Below are positions 26,581-35,856 of a stretch of 64,000 nt of DNA, in pieces. The stretch lies in the NCBI RefSeq assembly GCF_013374095.1, contig NZ_AP022672.1:2355501-2419500 (forward strand). Reading direction: 5' to 3'. The position numbers and the translations under genes were made by a program. The notes under the pieces were generated by a model. That model ran no database searches, had not been told where the DNA came from, and worked only from the letters and a program-made list of their open reading frames with translations. The stretch comes from Sphingomonas sp. HMP6 (GTDB taxonomy: Bacteria > Pseudomonadota > Alphaproteobacteria > Sphingomonadales > Sphingomonadaceae). Position 1 is the stretch's first letter. Each line of letters starts with the position of its first letter.

Positions 26581-27618
26581 TCAGCTTTCTGCAATCGCGG
26601 CCGGGGCCCAAACCTGCTTCAGCGGCAGCCGAGCGCGCGTCTCTTCGGACAGTCGCGGATAGGATCGAAATAGAGCGTCGAGCAGATCGCGCATCTGCCA
26701 CAACCGCAACGTGAAGAAGTCCGATTCCAGATGCTTCTGTGCGGCAGCGTTCACCCCGCCAATGCTCACCAGCAGCCCGGTTTTGGCCTTGGTCATTTGC
26801 ACCGAGCCCATGAGCTTGATCACTACATCGCTATCGGCAGGCCCGTCACCAGACTTCACCTGCACGCACACCCGGTCTTCGCCCAAGCCAAGCCGACCGC
26901 CGGCAGCGAGAATATCGACACCCCCGTCTGGGCCTGGCTTAGACACCTTGGTCAGATAACCCTCGACCCGAAGGATTTCGCCTACGAGATCAGCCAGCGC
27001 ATGTCCTGCAAAGCTGCTTTTGATCAAAGCCACAATCTGTTGGCTCGACAAATCCTCGATATCGATTGGCGCCTCTTCGGCACCAACGTCATCCACTGGC
27101 TTTGCTGATGCCGTGCCTTGGGTTCCAAGCAACGGGCCGGGATCGGCGCCGGTGGCAATGACGGCCTTTACTCGCTTCACCGCCTCGTTGCGCTGCACCT
27201 CGCAAATCGTCATGAATGCGCCGAACGAATACAGCAGGTCTTGGCTGAACACCGAACGCGGCACATCCTTGAGCCACTCAACATCCCGAACGTGCGGACT
27301 GCTGCCATCTGCCACGAAATGGTAGTTACCCTTGATACGACCGATGCTGACACCACTGGTCAACTTGCGAGGCAACACAACCAGATCGCCAATCTGAATC
27401 GTATTCACAAACTGGTTGAGCTGAGCGCCGTAGTTTCGAGCGGCCTTCTCCCCCACGCCCCGGACATCAGTCTGAACCTTGGCGATAATAGCCGTACGAT
27501 CCTTCAACATGCCAAGATCGCCAACGTCATCAAAACCCGGCAGCAGTTTGCTATTGGCCAAGGCTTCGCTTTCTCGCTCACCGTGTCGCCCCGCGCGAAC
27601 GATCCAAAGCCTGGTCAT
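26581..27618 (-). CDS. Mrr-like restriction endonuclease
   Basis: 345 residues. The C-terminal Mrr catalytic domain has GPDGGVDIL (about 228) and RVCVQVKSG (about 250), that is the D...Q-X-K form of the PD-(D/E)XK fold, followed by helical KLMGSVQMTKAKTGLLVS. The N-terminal half (RLWIVRAGRHGERE, then IQIGDLVVLPRK) matches the restriction-system N-terminal domain often found with Mrr. Mrr proteins cut modified DNA; here the enzyme would complement the type I system, which cuts unmodified DNA. It overlaps the upstream gene by ATGA and lies within the repeat-bounded insertion in the hsd locus. Confidence 0.85.
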   Translation of the reverse strand: MTRLWIVRAGRHGERESEALANSKLLPGFDDVGDLGMLKDRTAIIAKVQTDVRGVGEKAARNYGAQLNQFVNTIQIGDLVVLPRKLTSGVSIGRIKGNYHFVADGSSPHVRDVEWLKDVPRSVFSQDLLYSFGAFMTICEVQRNEAVKRVKAVIATGADPGPLLGTQGTASAKPVDDVGAEEAPIDIEDLSSQQIVALIKSSFAGHALADLVGEILRVEGYLTKVSKPGPDGGVDILAAGGRLGLGEDRVCVQVKSGDGPADSDVVIKLMGSVQMTKAKTGLLVSIGGVNAAAQKHLESDFFTLRLWQMRDLLDALFRSYPRLSEETRARLPLKQVWAPAAIAES

Positions 27619-28154
27619 GCGTCACTCCCCGCTCTTTGCCTAATCCCGAGTGCAGCAAAACCAGCCACTGCTTCGGGCTTCATCGTAAAGCGATTGCCAG
27701 GTGTTTCCAGATCGGCAAGCACGCCGGACATGAATGCCTTGCTGCCCTTCGCCGGCACTGGCCCAGCCCAAAGATAAGTAGCGCGGTCGAAGCACATTGT
27801 ACCAAAATGAAGGTGCCAGGCTTGCGCCTTCCAGCCCATCGCCGTGCTCAATCCGGCCGACGTGGTACCGGGATTATCGAGCAGGACGCGTATCACTTTT
27901 TCATCGGTGGGGGTCATGCGATTGGCTCTGAACGCCGCAACGACGCGGTCGGTGAGTGACATGCCGTTCACGCGCGTGCTTTGCGTGGCGACTTCGGTTG
28001 CCTCCAACGCATCAAGGGCGACCGTGAACCGCCGTCCGGCATCCTGTTGATCCGGCGTACCGCTTTCAATCCAGCTTTCGGCAGTGGCGCGCATCGTAGC
28101 GCGTTCCGACTTCGTCCGAGTCGACAGACCGGCGATCAGGCGATCAATGTTCAT
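27615..28154 (-). CDS. Unknown protein coupled to Mrr
   Basis: 179 residues from ATG at 28154 (MNIDRLIAGLSTRTKSERAT); the longer frame upstream lacks coding character. The N-terminal half is helical and charged. The C-terminal half (TDEKVIRVLLDNPGTTSAGL, then STAMGWKAQAWHLHFG) resembles a winged-helix DNA-binding fold. The stop overlaps the mrr start (ATGA), so the two are a unit, perhaps a regulator or specificity factor for the Mrr protein. Unrecognised family. Confidence 0.6.
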   Translation of the reverse strand: MNIDRLIAGLSTRTKSERATMRATAESWIESGTPDQQDAGRRFTVALDALEATEVATQSTRVNGMSLTDRVVAAFRANRMTPTDEKVIRVLLDNPGTTSAGLSTAMGWKAQAWHLHFGTMCFDRATYLWAGPVPAKGSKAFMSGVLADLETPGNRFTMKPEAVAGFAALGIRQRAGSDA

Positions 28155-28229
28155 GATTTCCCTTGGTTGATATGGCGCGTCATGAAGCGCTCGGCATGAA
28201 GGTTGCTCGGACTTTGACGGGCCATTGTA

Positions 28230-28246
28230 TCCTTGTGGACGCTCAT
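28230..28246 (-). repeat. 17-bp direct repeat, vestigial hsdR start (copy B)
   Basis: Identical to the first 17 bases of hsdR. Its ATGA overlaps the stop of the 436-residue gene, the coupling expected of a former hsdR start; after these bases the sequence diverges from hsdR. Confidence 0.8.
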
Positions 28247-29553
28247 ACTGATGCCTCGGCATCCCCGCCCGGCGCAGGCGCCTCTTTCGCGGCTGTGAAC
28301 TCGTCAAACCACGCGCCGAGACGGCGGCGCACAGCGCCCGGCACGGCCTTGTCGACACGCTTGCGAAACGCCGCGTCCTGGGTCTGTTCGTGCGTCACAT
28401 CCTTGAAGACGTGCCGCACGAAAGGCGCTTCGCCATCCTTCAAATCCGTCTTCGATTTGATGCCATCCCGCAGTTTTTCCCGGTCAATCTTCGCGCCATC
28501 TGCACCGGCGCGCTTGATGATCAGCACCACGATGTCATCGATGATTTGCTCCAGCTCACTCTGGATGATCTTGCGCATCCCGACCGAATGGGCAGTCAAC
28601 CGCACTTTGTACGCTTCAACCCGATCGAGAAACTCTGCCTTGCGGGCTTTTTCCATCAACGCGCCAAAGCCGGTAATATCGTAGAGATACTCAGCTTCGA
28701 TATCACTACGTTCCCGGTTCAACCGTGCTTCGCTAACTGGCTCCACCAACGGCGCCTGCTGGCTGTCAAATGCCTGCTTCCCGTTGAAGTATACCGGCAC
28801 CATCACCGGCCGATCCTTGAAATCGCCGAAGGGTCGGAACCCGCTGTCGAGAAAACTCCGCAGATGCGCGCTCGCATCGGCGTTCATCTGATCGCTCGAT
28901 AGGCTGAGCTTGCGTCGTGAAAAGTTGCCGCCCTTGGCCTCAAGCTCGACAAATTGCAGCTTCGTGCTGAACACGCGCGTCAGCCGTTGCAGATCGACCG
29001 GTATCGGCGGGTTGTCCGCTAGCGCCTTGGCAACTGTTGCAACCTGCTCTGGTGTCACGGCCACGTGGCCAATCTCCGCTTCGCCCGGGGCAGCGTCGGT
29101 GCCATCGGCGCCGGTAGCCAGCGCAATCTGTTCGGCGACGCCTTGACCAAGTATCATGCCGTTCGGCGCGGCACTGGTGGCGCCGGTCGTACCATTCCCG
29201 CTCGCTGGCGCTTCCTCGACCGCACGCGGCGTCGGCGCCCAGATCACGGTCTGGTCATCAACAATCAGCGCACCGACCCGCAGCCCGGGTTGATTGCGGA
29301 TAAAAAAGCTGACTTGCCCGCTCAGTTGGTGGAGCAATTCCAAGGCGGCAATTTCGCCAAAACCAATGCGGCAAACCTCCTCGCTTGCGTCGAGCACAAG
29401 CGTTACGTCGAGGGTACCAAGCCTGCTGAATAGATTTGTAATGGCCCGCGCCACCGGCAGGTGCAATCCAGGCGCGATATAAACAATCCGCTGCCGGGCC
29501 GCCCCGATCAATTGCACCAGAAATTCGTCATTGACTGCGCAAAACGTATTCAT
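28243..29553 (-). CDS. Type I locus accessory protein with a phospholipase-D-like N-terminus
   Basis: 436 residues. The N-terminal 110 residues (AARQRIVYIAPGLHLPVARA, then LDVTLVLDASEEVCRIG, GALIVDDQTVIWAP) resemble the alpha/beta repeat of phospholipase-D-type domains, but no HKD catalytic motif is seen. The rest is helical and charged, with a long coiled region after about residue 250. The start overlaps the hsdS stop (ATGA) and the stop is made by the ATGA of the vestigial hsdR start, so it is an integral part of this hsd operon. Function unknown; it may be a scaffold or sensor. Confidence 0.65.
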   Translation of the reverse strand: MNTFCAVNDEFLVQLIGAARQRIVYIAPGLHLPVARAITNLFSRLGTLDVTLVLDASEEVCRIGFGEIAALELLHQLSGQVSFFIRNQPGLRVGALIVDDQTVIWAPTPRAVEEAPASGNGTTGATSAAPNGMILGQGVAEQIALATGADGTDAAPGEAEIGHVAVTPEQVATVAKALADNPPIPVDLQRLTRVFSTKLQFVELEAKGGNFSRRKLSLSSDQMNADASAHLRSFLDSGFRPFGDFKDRPVMVPVYFNGKQAFDSQQAPLVEPVSEARLNRERSDIEAEYLYDITGFGALMEKARKAEFLDRVEAYKVRLTAHSVGMRKIIQSELEQIIDDIVVLIIKRAGADGAKIDREKLRDGIKSKTDLKDGEAPFVRHVFKDVTHEQTQDAAFRKRVDKAVPGAVRRRLGAWFDEFTAAKEAPAPGGDAEASV

Positions 29554-30914
29554 GCCGCCGCCTTTGCCGTTGGAGCGGCGACCAGTCCGCGCACATCTAT
29601 CTTGCCAGTGACGGCGGCGGAAATGAGCGCTGCGCGCCGTTCAGCGAGAAGGGCGATGGCGGTTTCCGCTTGATCGATCAAACTCATCAGGCGCTCAACT
29701 TCTGATTTAACGGCTTGGGCGAGTGCAAGCTGTTCGCCGCTGGGCGGAACAACAACCGGCAAATCCATCACGTTTCGAGATGAAATCGAGGCCAAATTTG
29801 TGCTCTGTTTCGATCGACCCATGAAATAGAATTGTGCGAACGACGAACCGGTGAACGTATTCAGCCATTTGGGGCTGACGCCTGTGGGACGCACGGCAAA
29901 AACGTGATTCTGGTGGATGCAGGGCGCTACTTGACCTTGCCAAATATCACCCCGACCAAGTTTGTCGAAGTCACCGCCTTCGTTCATGAGCACGTCGCCG
30001 ACTTGAAGCAGGTAGCGCTCGATATCAGCTAACGGCATTTCGATTTCGGCAACGTCAGACAAATCAAGATATCCATCCTGGACATTCGCCACCCGCAAAT
30101 ATGGAACGAGCGCGGAATCTCGCCCTTGCATGTCCTTGCCTTTGGCAACCCCAGTCTGGACGCGAGCGATGTATTTCAACGGCGCAACCGTCCAATGCGC
30201 CGGCACCTCGCCGAGCCATTCGATGCCGGAGTCCTTCATTGGGGTGTTGGGATTGAGGCCTTTGGTGACGGCGTGGGAGATGACGGCTTGCCGCTTCTCC
30301 TTCAACAGCGCGATCAACCGCCGCTGCTCCTCCACCAGCGCATCGATCTTGCCGGTCTCGCGGTCGAGGAAGGTGGCGATGGCGATTTGTTCGTGTGGAG
30401 ACGGGAAGCACATCCTGTAGCGCCGCAAAGTTTCGGCGGGCAAATGAGCGATAGTAGAGCGGCCTTCGCCCCCGGCAAAGACACCGAGTTTGGCCGCAGT
30501 AGAAAATAGGTAAAGCGTAAATCGCGGGCAATCGCGTTCTGGCCGGCGAGGCCTTAATCGATGAAGTGCCTTTTGATAGAAGCAAGGAGAAAGCTGCCCT
30601 TCCCAAACAGCTGCTCTCCCTATTTCACCACCCTCGCAAACCAAAAGATCGCCCTTCAACAAGGCATATCTAGTCAGATCAGCACCGGAAAAATCCATCA
30701 CGGGCAAATCTTCAATATTGACGCGCCCCCACTGAACGTCGGTGTTACGGAGATATGGGCCGAGATGATCGCCCGTGATGCGCTTTTCATCGAGCATTTT
30801 ACCGAGGTCGATTTCAAAGCGATAATTCAGCGCACAGACATCCCAATGCGCCGGAACCGCGCCGAGCCAATCGACGCCGCTGGCCTTACACTGGGGGTAG
30901 GGTGACACGGTCAC
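29550..30914 (-). CDS. hsdS: Type I restriction specificity subunit HsdS
   Basis: 454 residues from GTG at 30914, chosen because GTGA overlaps the Abi stop and because the protein then starts with the usual SGVDWLGAVPAHW. There are two target-recognition domains; the second half repeats the opening (SGIEWLGEVPAHW). Conserved regions include FLDRETGKIDALVEEQRRLI and, near the end, AVKSEVERLMSLIDQ. It reads a bipartite DNA site and directs HsdM methylation and HsdR cleavage. Confidence 0.93.
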   Translation of the reverse strand: MTVSPYPQCKASGVDWLGAVPAHWDVCALNYRFEIDLGKMLDEKRITGDHLGPYLRNTDVQWGRVNIEDLPVMDFSGADLTRYALLKGDLLVCEGGEIGRAAVWEGQLSPCFYQKALHRLRPRRPERDCPRFTLYLFSTAAKLGVFAGGEGRSTIAHLPAETLRRYRMCFPSPHEQIAIATFLDRETGKIDALVEEQRRLIALLKEKRQAVISHAVTKGLNPNTPMKDSGIEWLGEVPAHWTVAPLKYIARVQTGVAKGKDMQGRDSALVPYLRVANVQDGYLDLSDVAEIEMPLADIERYLLQVGDVLMNEGGDFDKLGRGDIWQGQVAPCIHQNHVFAVRPTGVSPKWLNTFTGSSFAQFYFMGRSKQSTNLASISSRNVMDLPVVVPPSGEQLALAQAVKSEVERLMSLIDQAETAIALLAERRAALISAAVTGKIDVRGLVAAPTAKAAA

Positions 30915-31816
30915 GACAACTTCCAAGCCGGCCGCGTCTGCCAGTCGGCGGGAAAGCCCATTGCCGCCATATTCAACCCCGGCGTCGCGGCAAGCAGCGC
31001 GCCGAGTTCCGATTTCCAGTGCGAGCCCGGCGCCACGGTCGCGAGGATATGCGCCAGCATGGTGAGGCTGTTGTAGATGGCGGCCGGCGCGGCCGGGTTC
31101 ATCGATACGGCGAGATCCCGCGGATATTTGGGCAGCACCATCTTCACCGTCAACGCGCGATCCCACAGCCGGCCATGGTGCGCACAGATGTTCCGCACCA
31201 CGGCCAGGTGACGGAGGAACGAACAGAAGATGCGTTCATCGATGCCGAAGGGCCGCGCCAGGGCTTGGCGATCGGCGCTGGCGCGCAGGTTCTCGATCCA
31301 TTTGGAAAGCTGCCCGAACGACAGAATTTCCGCCGCCATCCACACCGGCGGCAGCTTTGGCGCGGTGTATTTGCGTTTGTAGTGCAGGATGAAGGTGTCC
31401 CGCGACCGGTCAAACTCCTCCTCAAAGGATGCCATCCCGTTCGCGAAGAAGCGGGGGTTGGCGTAAAGTCCGGGATCAAGATAGCCGTGCGAGCCATAGC
31501 GTATCGCCATCTGATGCGCCCAGACGCCGCGCACCGCGACCTCCACCCTCTCGATCGCGTCGATCATCAGCAGCCGCAATTGCCGGTCAAAGATGTAGAG
31601 GTTCAGAATGTCTTCGAAACTGGCGCCGGCTACAAAGCCGTGCGCCTGGCCCTGCACTGCCGGCGCCTCCAGCGTCATCCAATACGCGCGCAGCCGATAG
31701 TAGGAGATGTAGCGCAGGAAATGCGCCGCCCGCGCATGATCGGGCACAGTGAGGCCGCGCGCTTCGAGCAGGGCAATTTGTGCCGGAATGTCGAGAGCGG
31801 GCTTGGCGAACTTCAT
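30911..31816 (-). CDS. Abi-family abortive infection protein (AbiD/F-like)
   Basis: 301 residues from ATG at 31816 (MKFAKPALDIPAQIALLEAR). It matches the Abi_2 plan: the opening helix pair, FLRYISYYRLRAYW, LNLYIFDRQLRLLMIDAIER, and RNICAHHGRLWD (about 216-227), which fits the HEPN R-X4-H motif. Such proteins are thought to stop growth by RNA cleavage on phage infection. It lies between hsdM and hsdS and overlaps hsdS by four bases, so its dose is tied to the restriction system, a common way to guard it against phage anti-restriction (inference). Confidence 0.88.
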   Translation of the reverse strand: MKFAKPALDIPAQIALLEARGLTVPDHARAAHFLRYISYYRLRAYWMTLEAPAVQGQAHGFVAGASFEDILNLYIFDRQLRLLMIDAIERVEVAVRGVWAHQMAIRYGSHGYLDPGLYANPRFFANGMASFEEEFDRSRDTFILHYKRKYTAPKLPPVWMAAEILSFGQLSKWIENLRASADRQALARPFGIDERIFCSFLRHLAVVRNICAHHGRLWDRALTVKMVLPKYPRDLAVSMNPAAPAAIYNSLTMLAHILATVAPGSHWKSELGALLAATPGLNMAAMGFPADWQTRPAWKLS

Positions 31817-31949
31817 CGCTGGACCCTGAAAACAATTAACCCGCCATGGTGCGCAGTACACGGGGTTAACCGTGCCCGAGGCGTGGCGGGTCTTGTTGCC
31901 ACATGAGATATGGCAGCAAATCCTACTTTGCAAGCTGCAAACGCCGGAT

Positions 31950-33785
31950 TCACGCCGCCAGCCCCTCGATCATCGCCTTGATCCGATCTGTTACAACCAG
32001 CAGATCGGCATCGATTTCGGCGAGCGGGCGCGGCGGCTCATAGACGTAGAAATGCCGGTTGAACGGGATTTCATAGCCGACTTTGGTCTTGTCATCATCG
32101 ATCCAGGCGTCGGGCGCATGGGGCAGGACTTCGCACTTGAAATAGGCGGTGATGTCTTCTGACAGTGGGACATTCTCGGTATCGCGCTTTGCCGCGTCGG
32201 GTTGTTTCTGGCCCTTGGTCTTGCCGCGCTGGCCCAGCACCAGCTTGCCAGCTTCATCGAGCAACGGGCGTTCAACCGTGATGGTGCGATAGCCGAAATC
32301 GCTGTTGGCAAACAGGCGGGACAGCGGCGCCAATTTGGTCTTGCCGCCGGGCGGCGGAGCAGGTGGCGTCTGGCCTTCGCGGACGACCTCGCGCGCGACC
32401 TCCTTGCCTTCGGCATCGAACACCGTCGCCAATTGCGCCGGCGCGCATTCGCCGAACAATTGCGTGACAATGGCGATCTGGGCGTCGCTCATCTGCCGCC
32501 GTTTGGAGCCGAGCGACTTGCGCATCTTCACCCAGAAGGACGAGGCATCGATGAGCTGAACCTTGCCCTTGCGTGGCCCCGGCTTGCGGTTCGAAACCAC
32601 CCAGACATAGGTGGCGATGCCGGTGTTGTAGAACATGTCCGTGGGCAGCGCGACGATGGCTTCGAGCAGATCATTTTCGAGCACATAGCGGCGGATTTCG
32701 CTTTCGCCGCTGCCGGCGCCGCCGGTGAAAAGTGGCGAGCCATTGAGGACGATCCCGAACCGGCAGCCGCCTTCGGACGGCTTCTGCATCCGGGCAATCA
32801 GGTGCATCAGGAACAGCAGCGAACCATCGGACACGCGCGGCAGGCCGGGGCCGAAACGGCCGTTGAAGCCGCGCTCAGCATGTTCCTTCCGGACGGCGCT
32901 TTCGACCTTCTTCCATTCAACGCCGAACGGCGGATTGGACAGCATGTAATCGAACCGCCGGGTAGGGTGGCCATCGTCAGATAGGGTGTTGCCGAGCACG
33001 ACGTTGCCGACGTCCTGGCCCTTTATGAGCATGTCGGCTTTGCAGATGGCGTAGGATTCAGGATTGAGCTCCTGGCCGAGCATGGTCAGCCGGGCTTGCG
33101 GATTATGTTCGGCGAGATATTCGCCCGCCACCGACAGCATACCGCCGGTGCCCGCAGTGGGGTCATAGATGGTGCGAACGATGCCCGGCTTAATCAGCAC
33201 TTCGTCGTCCTCGACGAACAACAGATTGACCATAAGCCGGATGACTTCGCGCGGCGTGAAATGCTCGCCGGCAGTCTCGTTGGAGATTTCGGCGAACTTG
33301 CGGATCAGCTCTTCGAACACCAGCCCCATGGCGGCGTTGTCGACCTTGTCCGGGTGCAGATCGATGCCGGCAAAGCGCTCAGTGACCTGGTAGAGCAGTC
33401 CGGCTTTCGCCAGTTCGTTGAGCTGCGCCTCGAACTTGAAATTGTCGAAAATGTCCCGGACGGCGGGCGCGAAGCCCTGGATATAGGCTTCGAGATTTTG
33501 CCGGATATGGTCGGGGTCGCCCATGAGCTTCGCCATGTCCAGCGGCGATCGATTGTAGAACGTCAGCCCCGCCGCACGCAGCAGGAAAGGCTCGGGGTTG
33601 ACGCCTTGCTGTTCACGCGTCGCCAACTCGGCGAGCACCTTCGCCTTGGTTGGCGCCAGCACGGCATCGAGGCGCCGCAGCACCGTGAACGGCAGGATAA
33701 CCCGGCCATATTCCGACTGCTTGTAATCGCCCCGAAGTAGATCAGCGACCGACCAGATAAAGCTCGATAGTGCCTGATGATTCAC
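31950..33785 (-). CDS. hsdM: Type I DNA methyltransferase HsdM
   Basis: 611 residues. An N-terminal helical HsdM domain ([20 protein letters not shown]) is followed by N6-adenine methylase motifs: AdoMet motif [12 protein letters not shown] (about 208) and catalytic NPPF (about 283). A C-terminal tail ([20 protein letters not shown]) for HsdS contact follows. It modifies host sites for protection. First gene of the hsd operon; the 134-bp gap to abi may hold a second promoter. Confidence 0.95.
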   Translation of the reverse strand: MNHQALSSFIWSVADLLRGDYKQSEYGRVILPFTVLRRLDAVLAPTKAKVLAELATREQQGVNPEPFLLRAAGLTFYNRSPLDMAKLMGDPDHIRQNLEAYIQGFAPAVRDIFDNFKFEAQLNELAKAGLLYQVTERFAGIDLHPDKVDNAAMGLVFEELIRKFAEISNETAGEHFTPREVIRLMVNLLFVEDDEVLIKPGIVRTIYDPTAGTGGMLSVAGEYLAEHNPQARLTMLGQELNPESYAICKADMLIKGQDVGNVVLGNTLSDDGHPTRRFDYMLSNPPFGVEWKKVESAVRKEHAERGFNGRFGPGLPRVSDGSLLFLMHLIARMQKPSEGGCRFGIVLNGSPLFTGGAGSGESEIRRYVLENDLLEAIVALPTDMFYNTGIATYVWVVSNRKPGPRKGKVQLIDASSFWVKMRKSLGSKRRQMSDAQIAIVTQLFGECAPAQLATVFDAEGKEVAREVVREGQTPPAPPPGGKTKLAPLSRLFANSDFGYRTITVERPLLDEAGKLVLGQRGKTKGQKQPDAAKRDTENVPLSEDITAYFKCEVLPHAPDAWIDDDKTKVGYEIPFNRHFYVYEPPRPLAEIDADLLVVTDRIKAMIEGLAA

Positions 33786-34150
33786 GCCTGTCCCCCAATG
33801 ACAGCGTCATAGCATAACCTGCGGCATTGGGAACAATAGCTGGGGTGTCTTGGGGGATGGGTCAGGATGCTGTGCGATCGGCCGAGACTTCCAAGGCGCA
33901 TCGTCGATCAGGCCGCAAAACGTCGGCCGGAACCAAGTTGCCCCAACATGATGGCTATTTGTTACCCACAACGGGACAAACAAGGAACATAACGGGAATC
34001 TGGATCGAAGCCGTAGACAGCCAAATCCCTATTTGGAAAAAATTTCGTGAGGCACGCCGCTCTGCAAGTCTCTATCAAATAACCGAAAAATCCGCTCGAC
34101 CAATTCCAGATGCCGCCCACAAATTCTGACCATGGATGTTCTCAGTTGAC

Positions 34151-34168
34151 GTCACACCCCATGCACTT
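34151..34168 (+). repeat. Candidate right attachment repeat
   Basis: GTCACACCCCATGCACTT; one mismatch to 15726-15743. It lies beyond the last gene of the hsd locus and before the helicase fragment, so the two repeats enclose both recombinases, a toxin-antitoxin pair, the GHKL trio and the restriction locus. Confidence 0.5.
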
Positions 34169-34173
34169 TTTTG

Positions 34174-34191
34174 AGCAAGCAATAGCTTGCT
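34174..34191. repeat. Perfect inverted repeat
   Basis: AGCAAGC-AATA-GCTTGCT, a 7-bp stem with a 4-base loop, five bases after the candidate right attachment repeat. It could be a recombinase arm site or an operator. A T run precedes it, so it is not a plus-strand terminator. Confidence 0.5.
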
Positions 34192-34362
34192 GTTACAACG
34201 AGTTGTGAATTATTCAGCGAAAAAGACCATGGTCAGATCATTGAAGCCCGCTGCAGACGCGAGGAAATTTGGCCTGCCCACCCGCACCTCGCCAACTTGA
34301 CGCAAGACGATTGGCCTGGCGGCTGTAGCCTTCCCCATGTAATCCTTGATTGACAAGATCCG

Positions 34363-35023
34363 ATGCAAATCCTCACTTATCAAGGGCTCGGTGCCCACCG
34401 ACTGCAAAAGGCGTTGGGCAGGGTCCGGTCGGCGATCACGACCGGCGATTTTACGGCCGCCGCGATCAAGAAGCTGACGCCAACGCCATATTGGCGGGCA
34501 AGGCTCGACGACAAGACGCGGTTGCTCATGCAGTTTGTCCGCCACGACGGCGAGACCGTCTGCCTGTTTCTCGAAATCATCGACAATCATGCCTATGACA
34601 AATCGCGCTTCCTTCGCGGCGCGCGGGTTGATCCCGACAAGATCGAGCAGGCCCCTGATGTAACCGCCGCCGACGTGCTGGCGCCCGATGCAGCCACGTC
34701 AAGCGCGCCACCCGCCCGGTTAACCTGGCTCCATCCAACCCGCGATCAGTTTGTTCTGCTCGACAAGCCCATCATGTTCGATGATGTGCAGGAAGCAGTA
34801 CGGTTGCAGCCGGTGCCGGTCGTGGTGCTGGGGCCGGCGGGATCTGGCAAGACCGCAGTCACGCTGACCAAGCTGCGCCAGGCCAGTGGGCGGGTGCTCT
34901 ATGTCACCCAATCGGCTTATCTGGCCCAGTCGGCGCGCGGGTTCTATAGCGCGCATCATTATGAAAATGATAGCCAGGAGGTGGAATTCCTGAGCTACCG
35001 CGAGTTCCTCGAGACGATCAAAG
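34363..35023 (+). pseudogene. UvrD/DUF2075-like DNA helicase, N-terminal fragment cut by IS6
   Basis: 220 codons from ATG at 34363. The N-terminal 100 residues (RLQKALGRVRSAITTGDFTA, then WRARLDDKTRLLMQFVR) look like a RelE-like fold that precedes helicase domains in some superfamily 1 proteins. The Walker A motif VVVLGPAGSGKTAVTL follows at about 160-175. The remaining helicase motifs are lost at IS6 copy 3. The frame continues into the IS and ends at the TGA overlapping the transposase start. Confidence 0.8.
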
Positions 35024-35856
35024 GGCACCGTCAAGTTAAGCCCTGTGGCTTTGCGGTGCCGGATCGGAGGGCTATTGCGGATGTATGACCACATCACGAG
35101 ACCCGATTTACGCGGGTTACCGCTATCCTCCCGAGATCATCTGCTACGCGGTCTGGCTGTATTTCCGGTACCCGCTGAGCCTGCGGATGGTCGAGGAACT
35201 GTTGGCTGCGCGCGGTATCGAGGTCAGCTATGAGACGGTTCGGCAATGGGGGCTGAAGTTCGGTGAGGTCTTTGCCCGCCGCATCCGGCAGCGAGCGCCG
35301 CAACGCGGCGACAAATGGCATCTCGACGAAGTCGTGATCACCATCGCCGGGCACAAACACTGGCTGTGGCGCGCGGTTGACCAGCAGGGCTTTGTTCTGG
35401 ACGTCCTTGTCCAGAGCCGGCGCAACACCAAGGCTGCCCGCCGTCTGCTACGCAAACTGCTGAAGAAACAGGGTCGGGCTCCCCGGGTGATGATCACCGA
35501 CAAGCTCAGAAGCTACGGCGCCGCCAAACGAACCATCATGCCCGGCGTCGAGCACCGCCAGCACAAGGGCCTCAACAACCGGGCCGAGAATTCCCACCAG
35601 CCAACAAGGCGACGAGAGCGCATCATGAAGGGCTTCAAGTCGCCGCGCCACGTCCAGCGCTTCCTGTCCACCCACGATCAAATTGCCCACGTCTTTTCCC
35701 GCCCGCCTCTTGCCAGCGCCGCCACCGTCCGTTCTGCCCGCACCCAGGCGTTCACGCACTGGGCTGAGGTGACCGGCGTCGCAATGGCCGCATGATTGCG
35801 CCCAATTCCGGCATCGCGTCTTTCCTCGCGCCCGACCGCAGCAAGTTGACGGTGCC
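35024..35856 (+). mobile_element. IS6-family insertion sequence, copy 3
   Basis: 833 bp, ends as in the other copies. Flanks GATCAAAG and CGTCGAGG do not match. It joins the helicase fragment to a truncated IS21 element, so it replaces deleted DNA. Confidence 0.93.
35085..35795 (+). CDS. IS6-family transposase (copy 3)
   Basis: 236 residues, same protein as copies 1, 2, 4 and 5. Its ATG overlaps the TGA of the truncated helicase frame. Confidence 0.95.
   Translation: MTTSRDPIYAGYRYPPEIICYAVWLYFRYPLSLRMVEELLAARGIEVSYETVRQWGLKFGEVFARRIRQRAPQRGDKWHLDEVVITIAGHKHWLWRAVDQQGFVLDVLVQSRRNTKAARRLLRKLLKKQGRAPRVMITDKLRSYGAAKRTIMPGVEHRQHKGLNNRAENSHQPTRRRERIMKGFKSPRHVQRFLSTHDQIAHVFSRPPLASAATVRSARTQAFTHWAEVTGVAMAA

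Larger units (their letters stand above)
33786..34362. other. Gene-poor stretch at the right end of the defence element
   Basis: 577 bp. A 90-codon frame (33857-34129) has no recognisable features or ribosome site and is not called. The stretch must hold the hsd promoter near 33800. It also carries the second 18-bp repeat (34151) and a hairpin (34174). Confidence 0.5.

Noticed and set aside
33857..34129. 90-codon plus-strand frame near the hsdM promoter
   Set aside because: No ribosome site, no recognisable domain and unusual composition; probably chance.
12438..35023. Similarity of the octamers before IS6 copies 2 and 3 (CTTTGAAG and the reverse complement of GATCAAAG share CTTTGA)
   Set aside because: Six of eight bases in an inverted comparison among many pairings is within chance; it does not establish an inversion joint.
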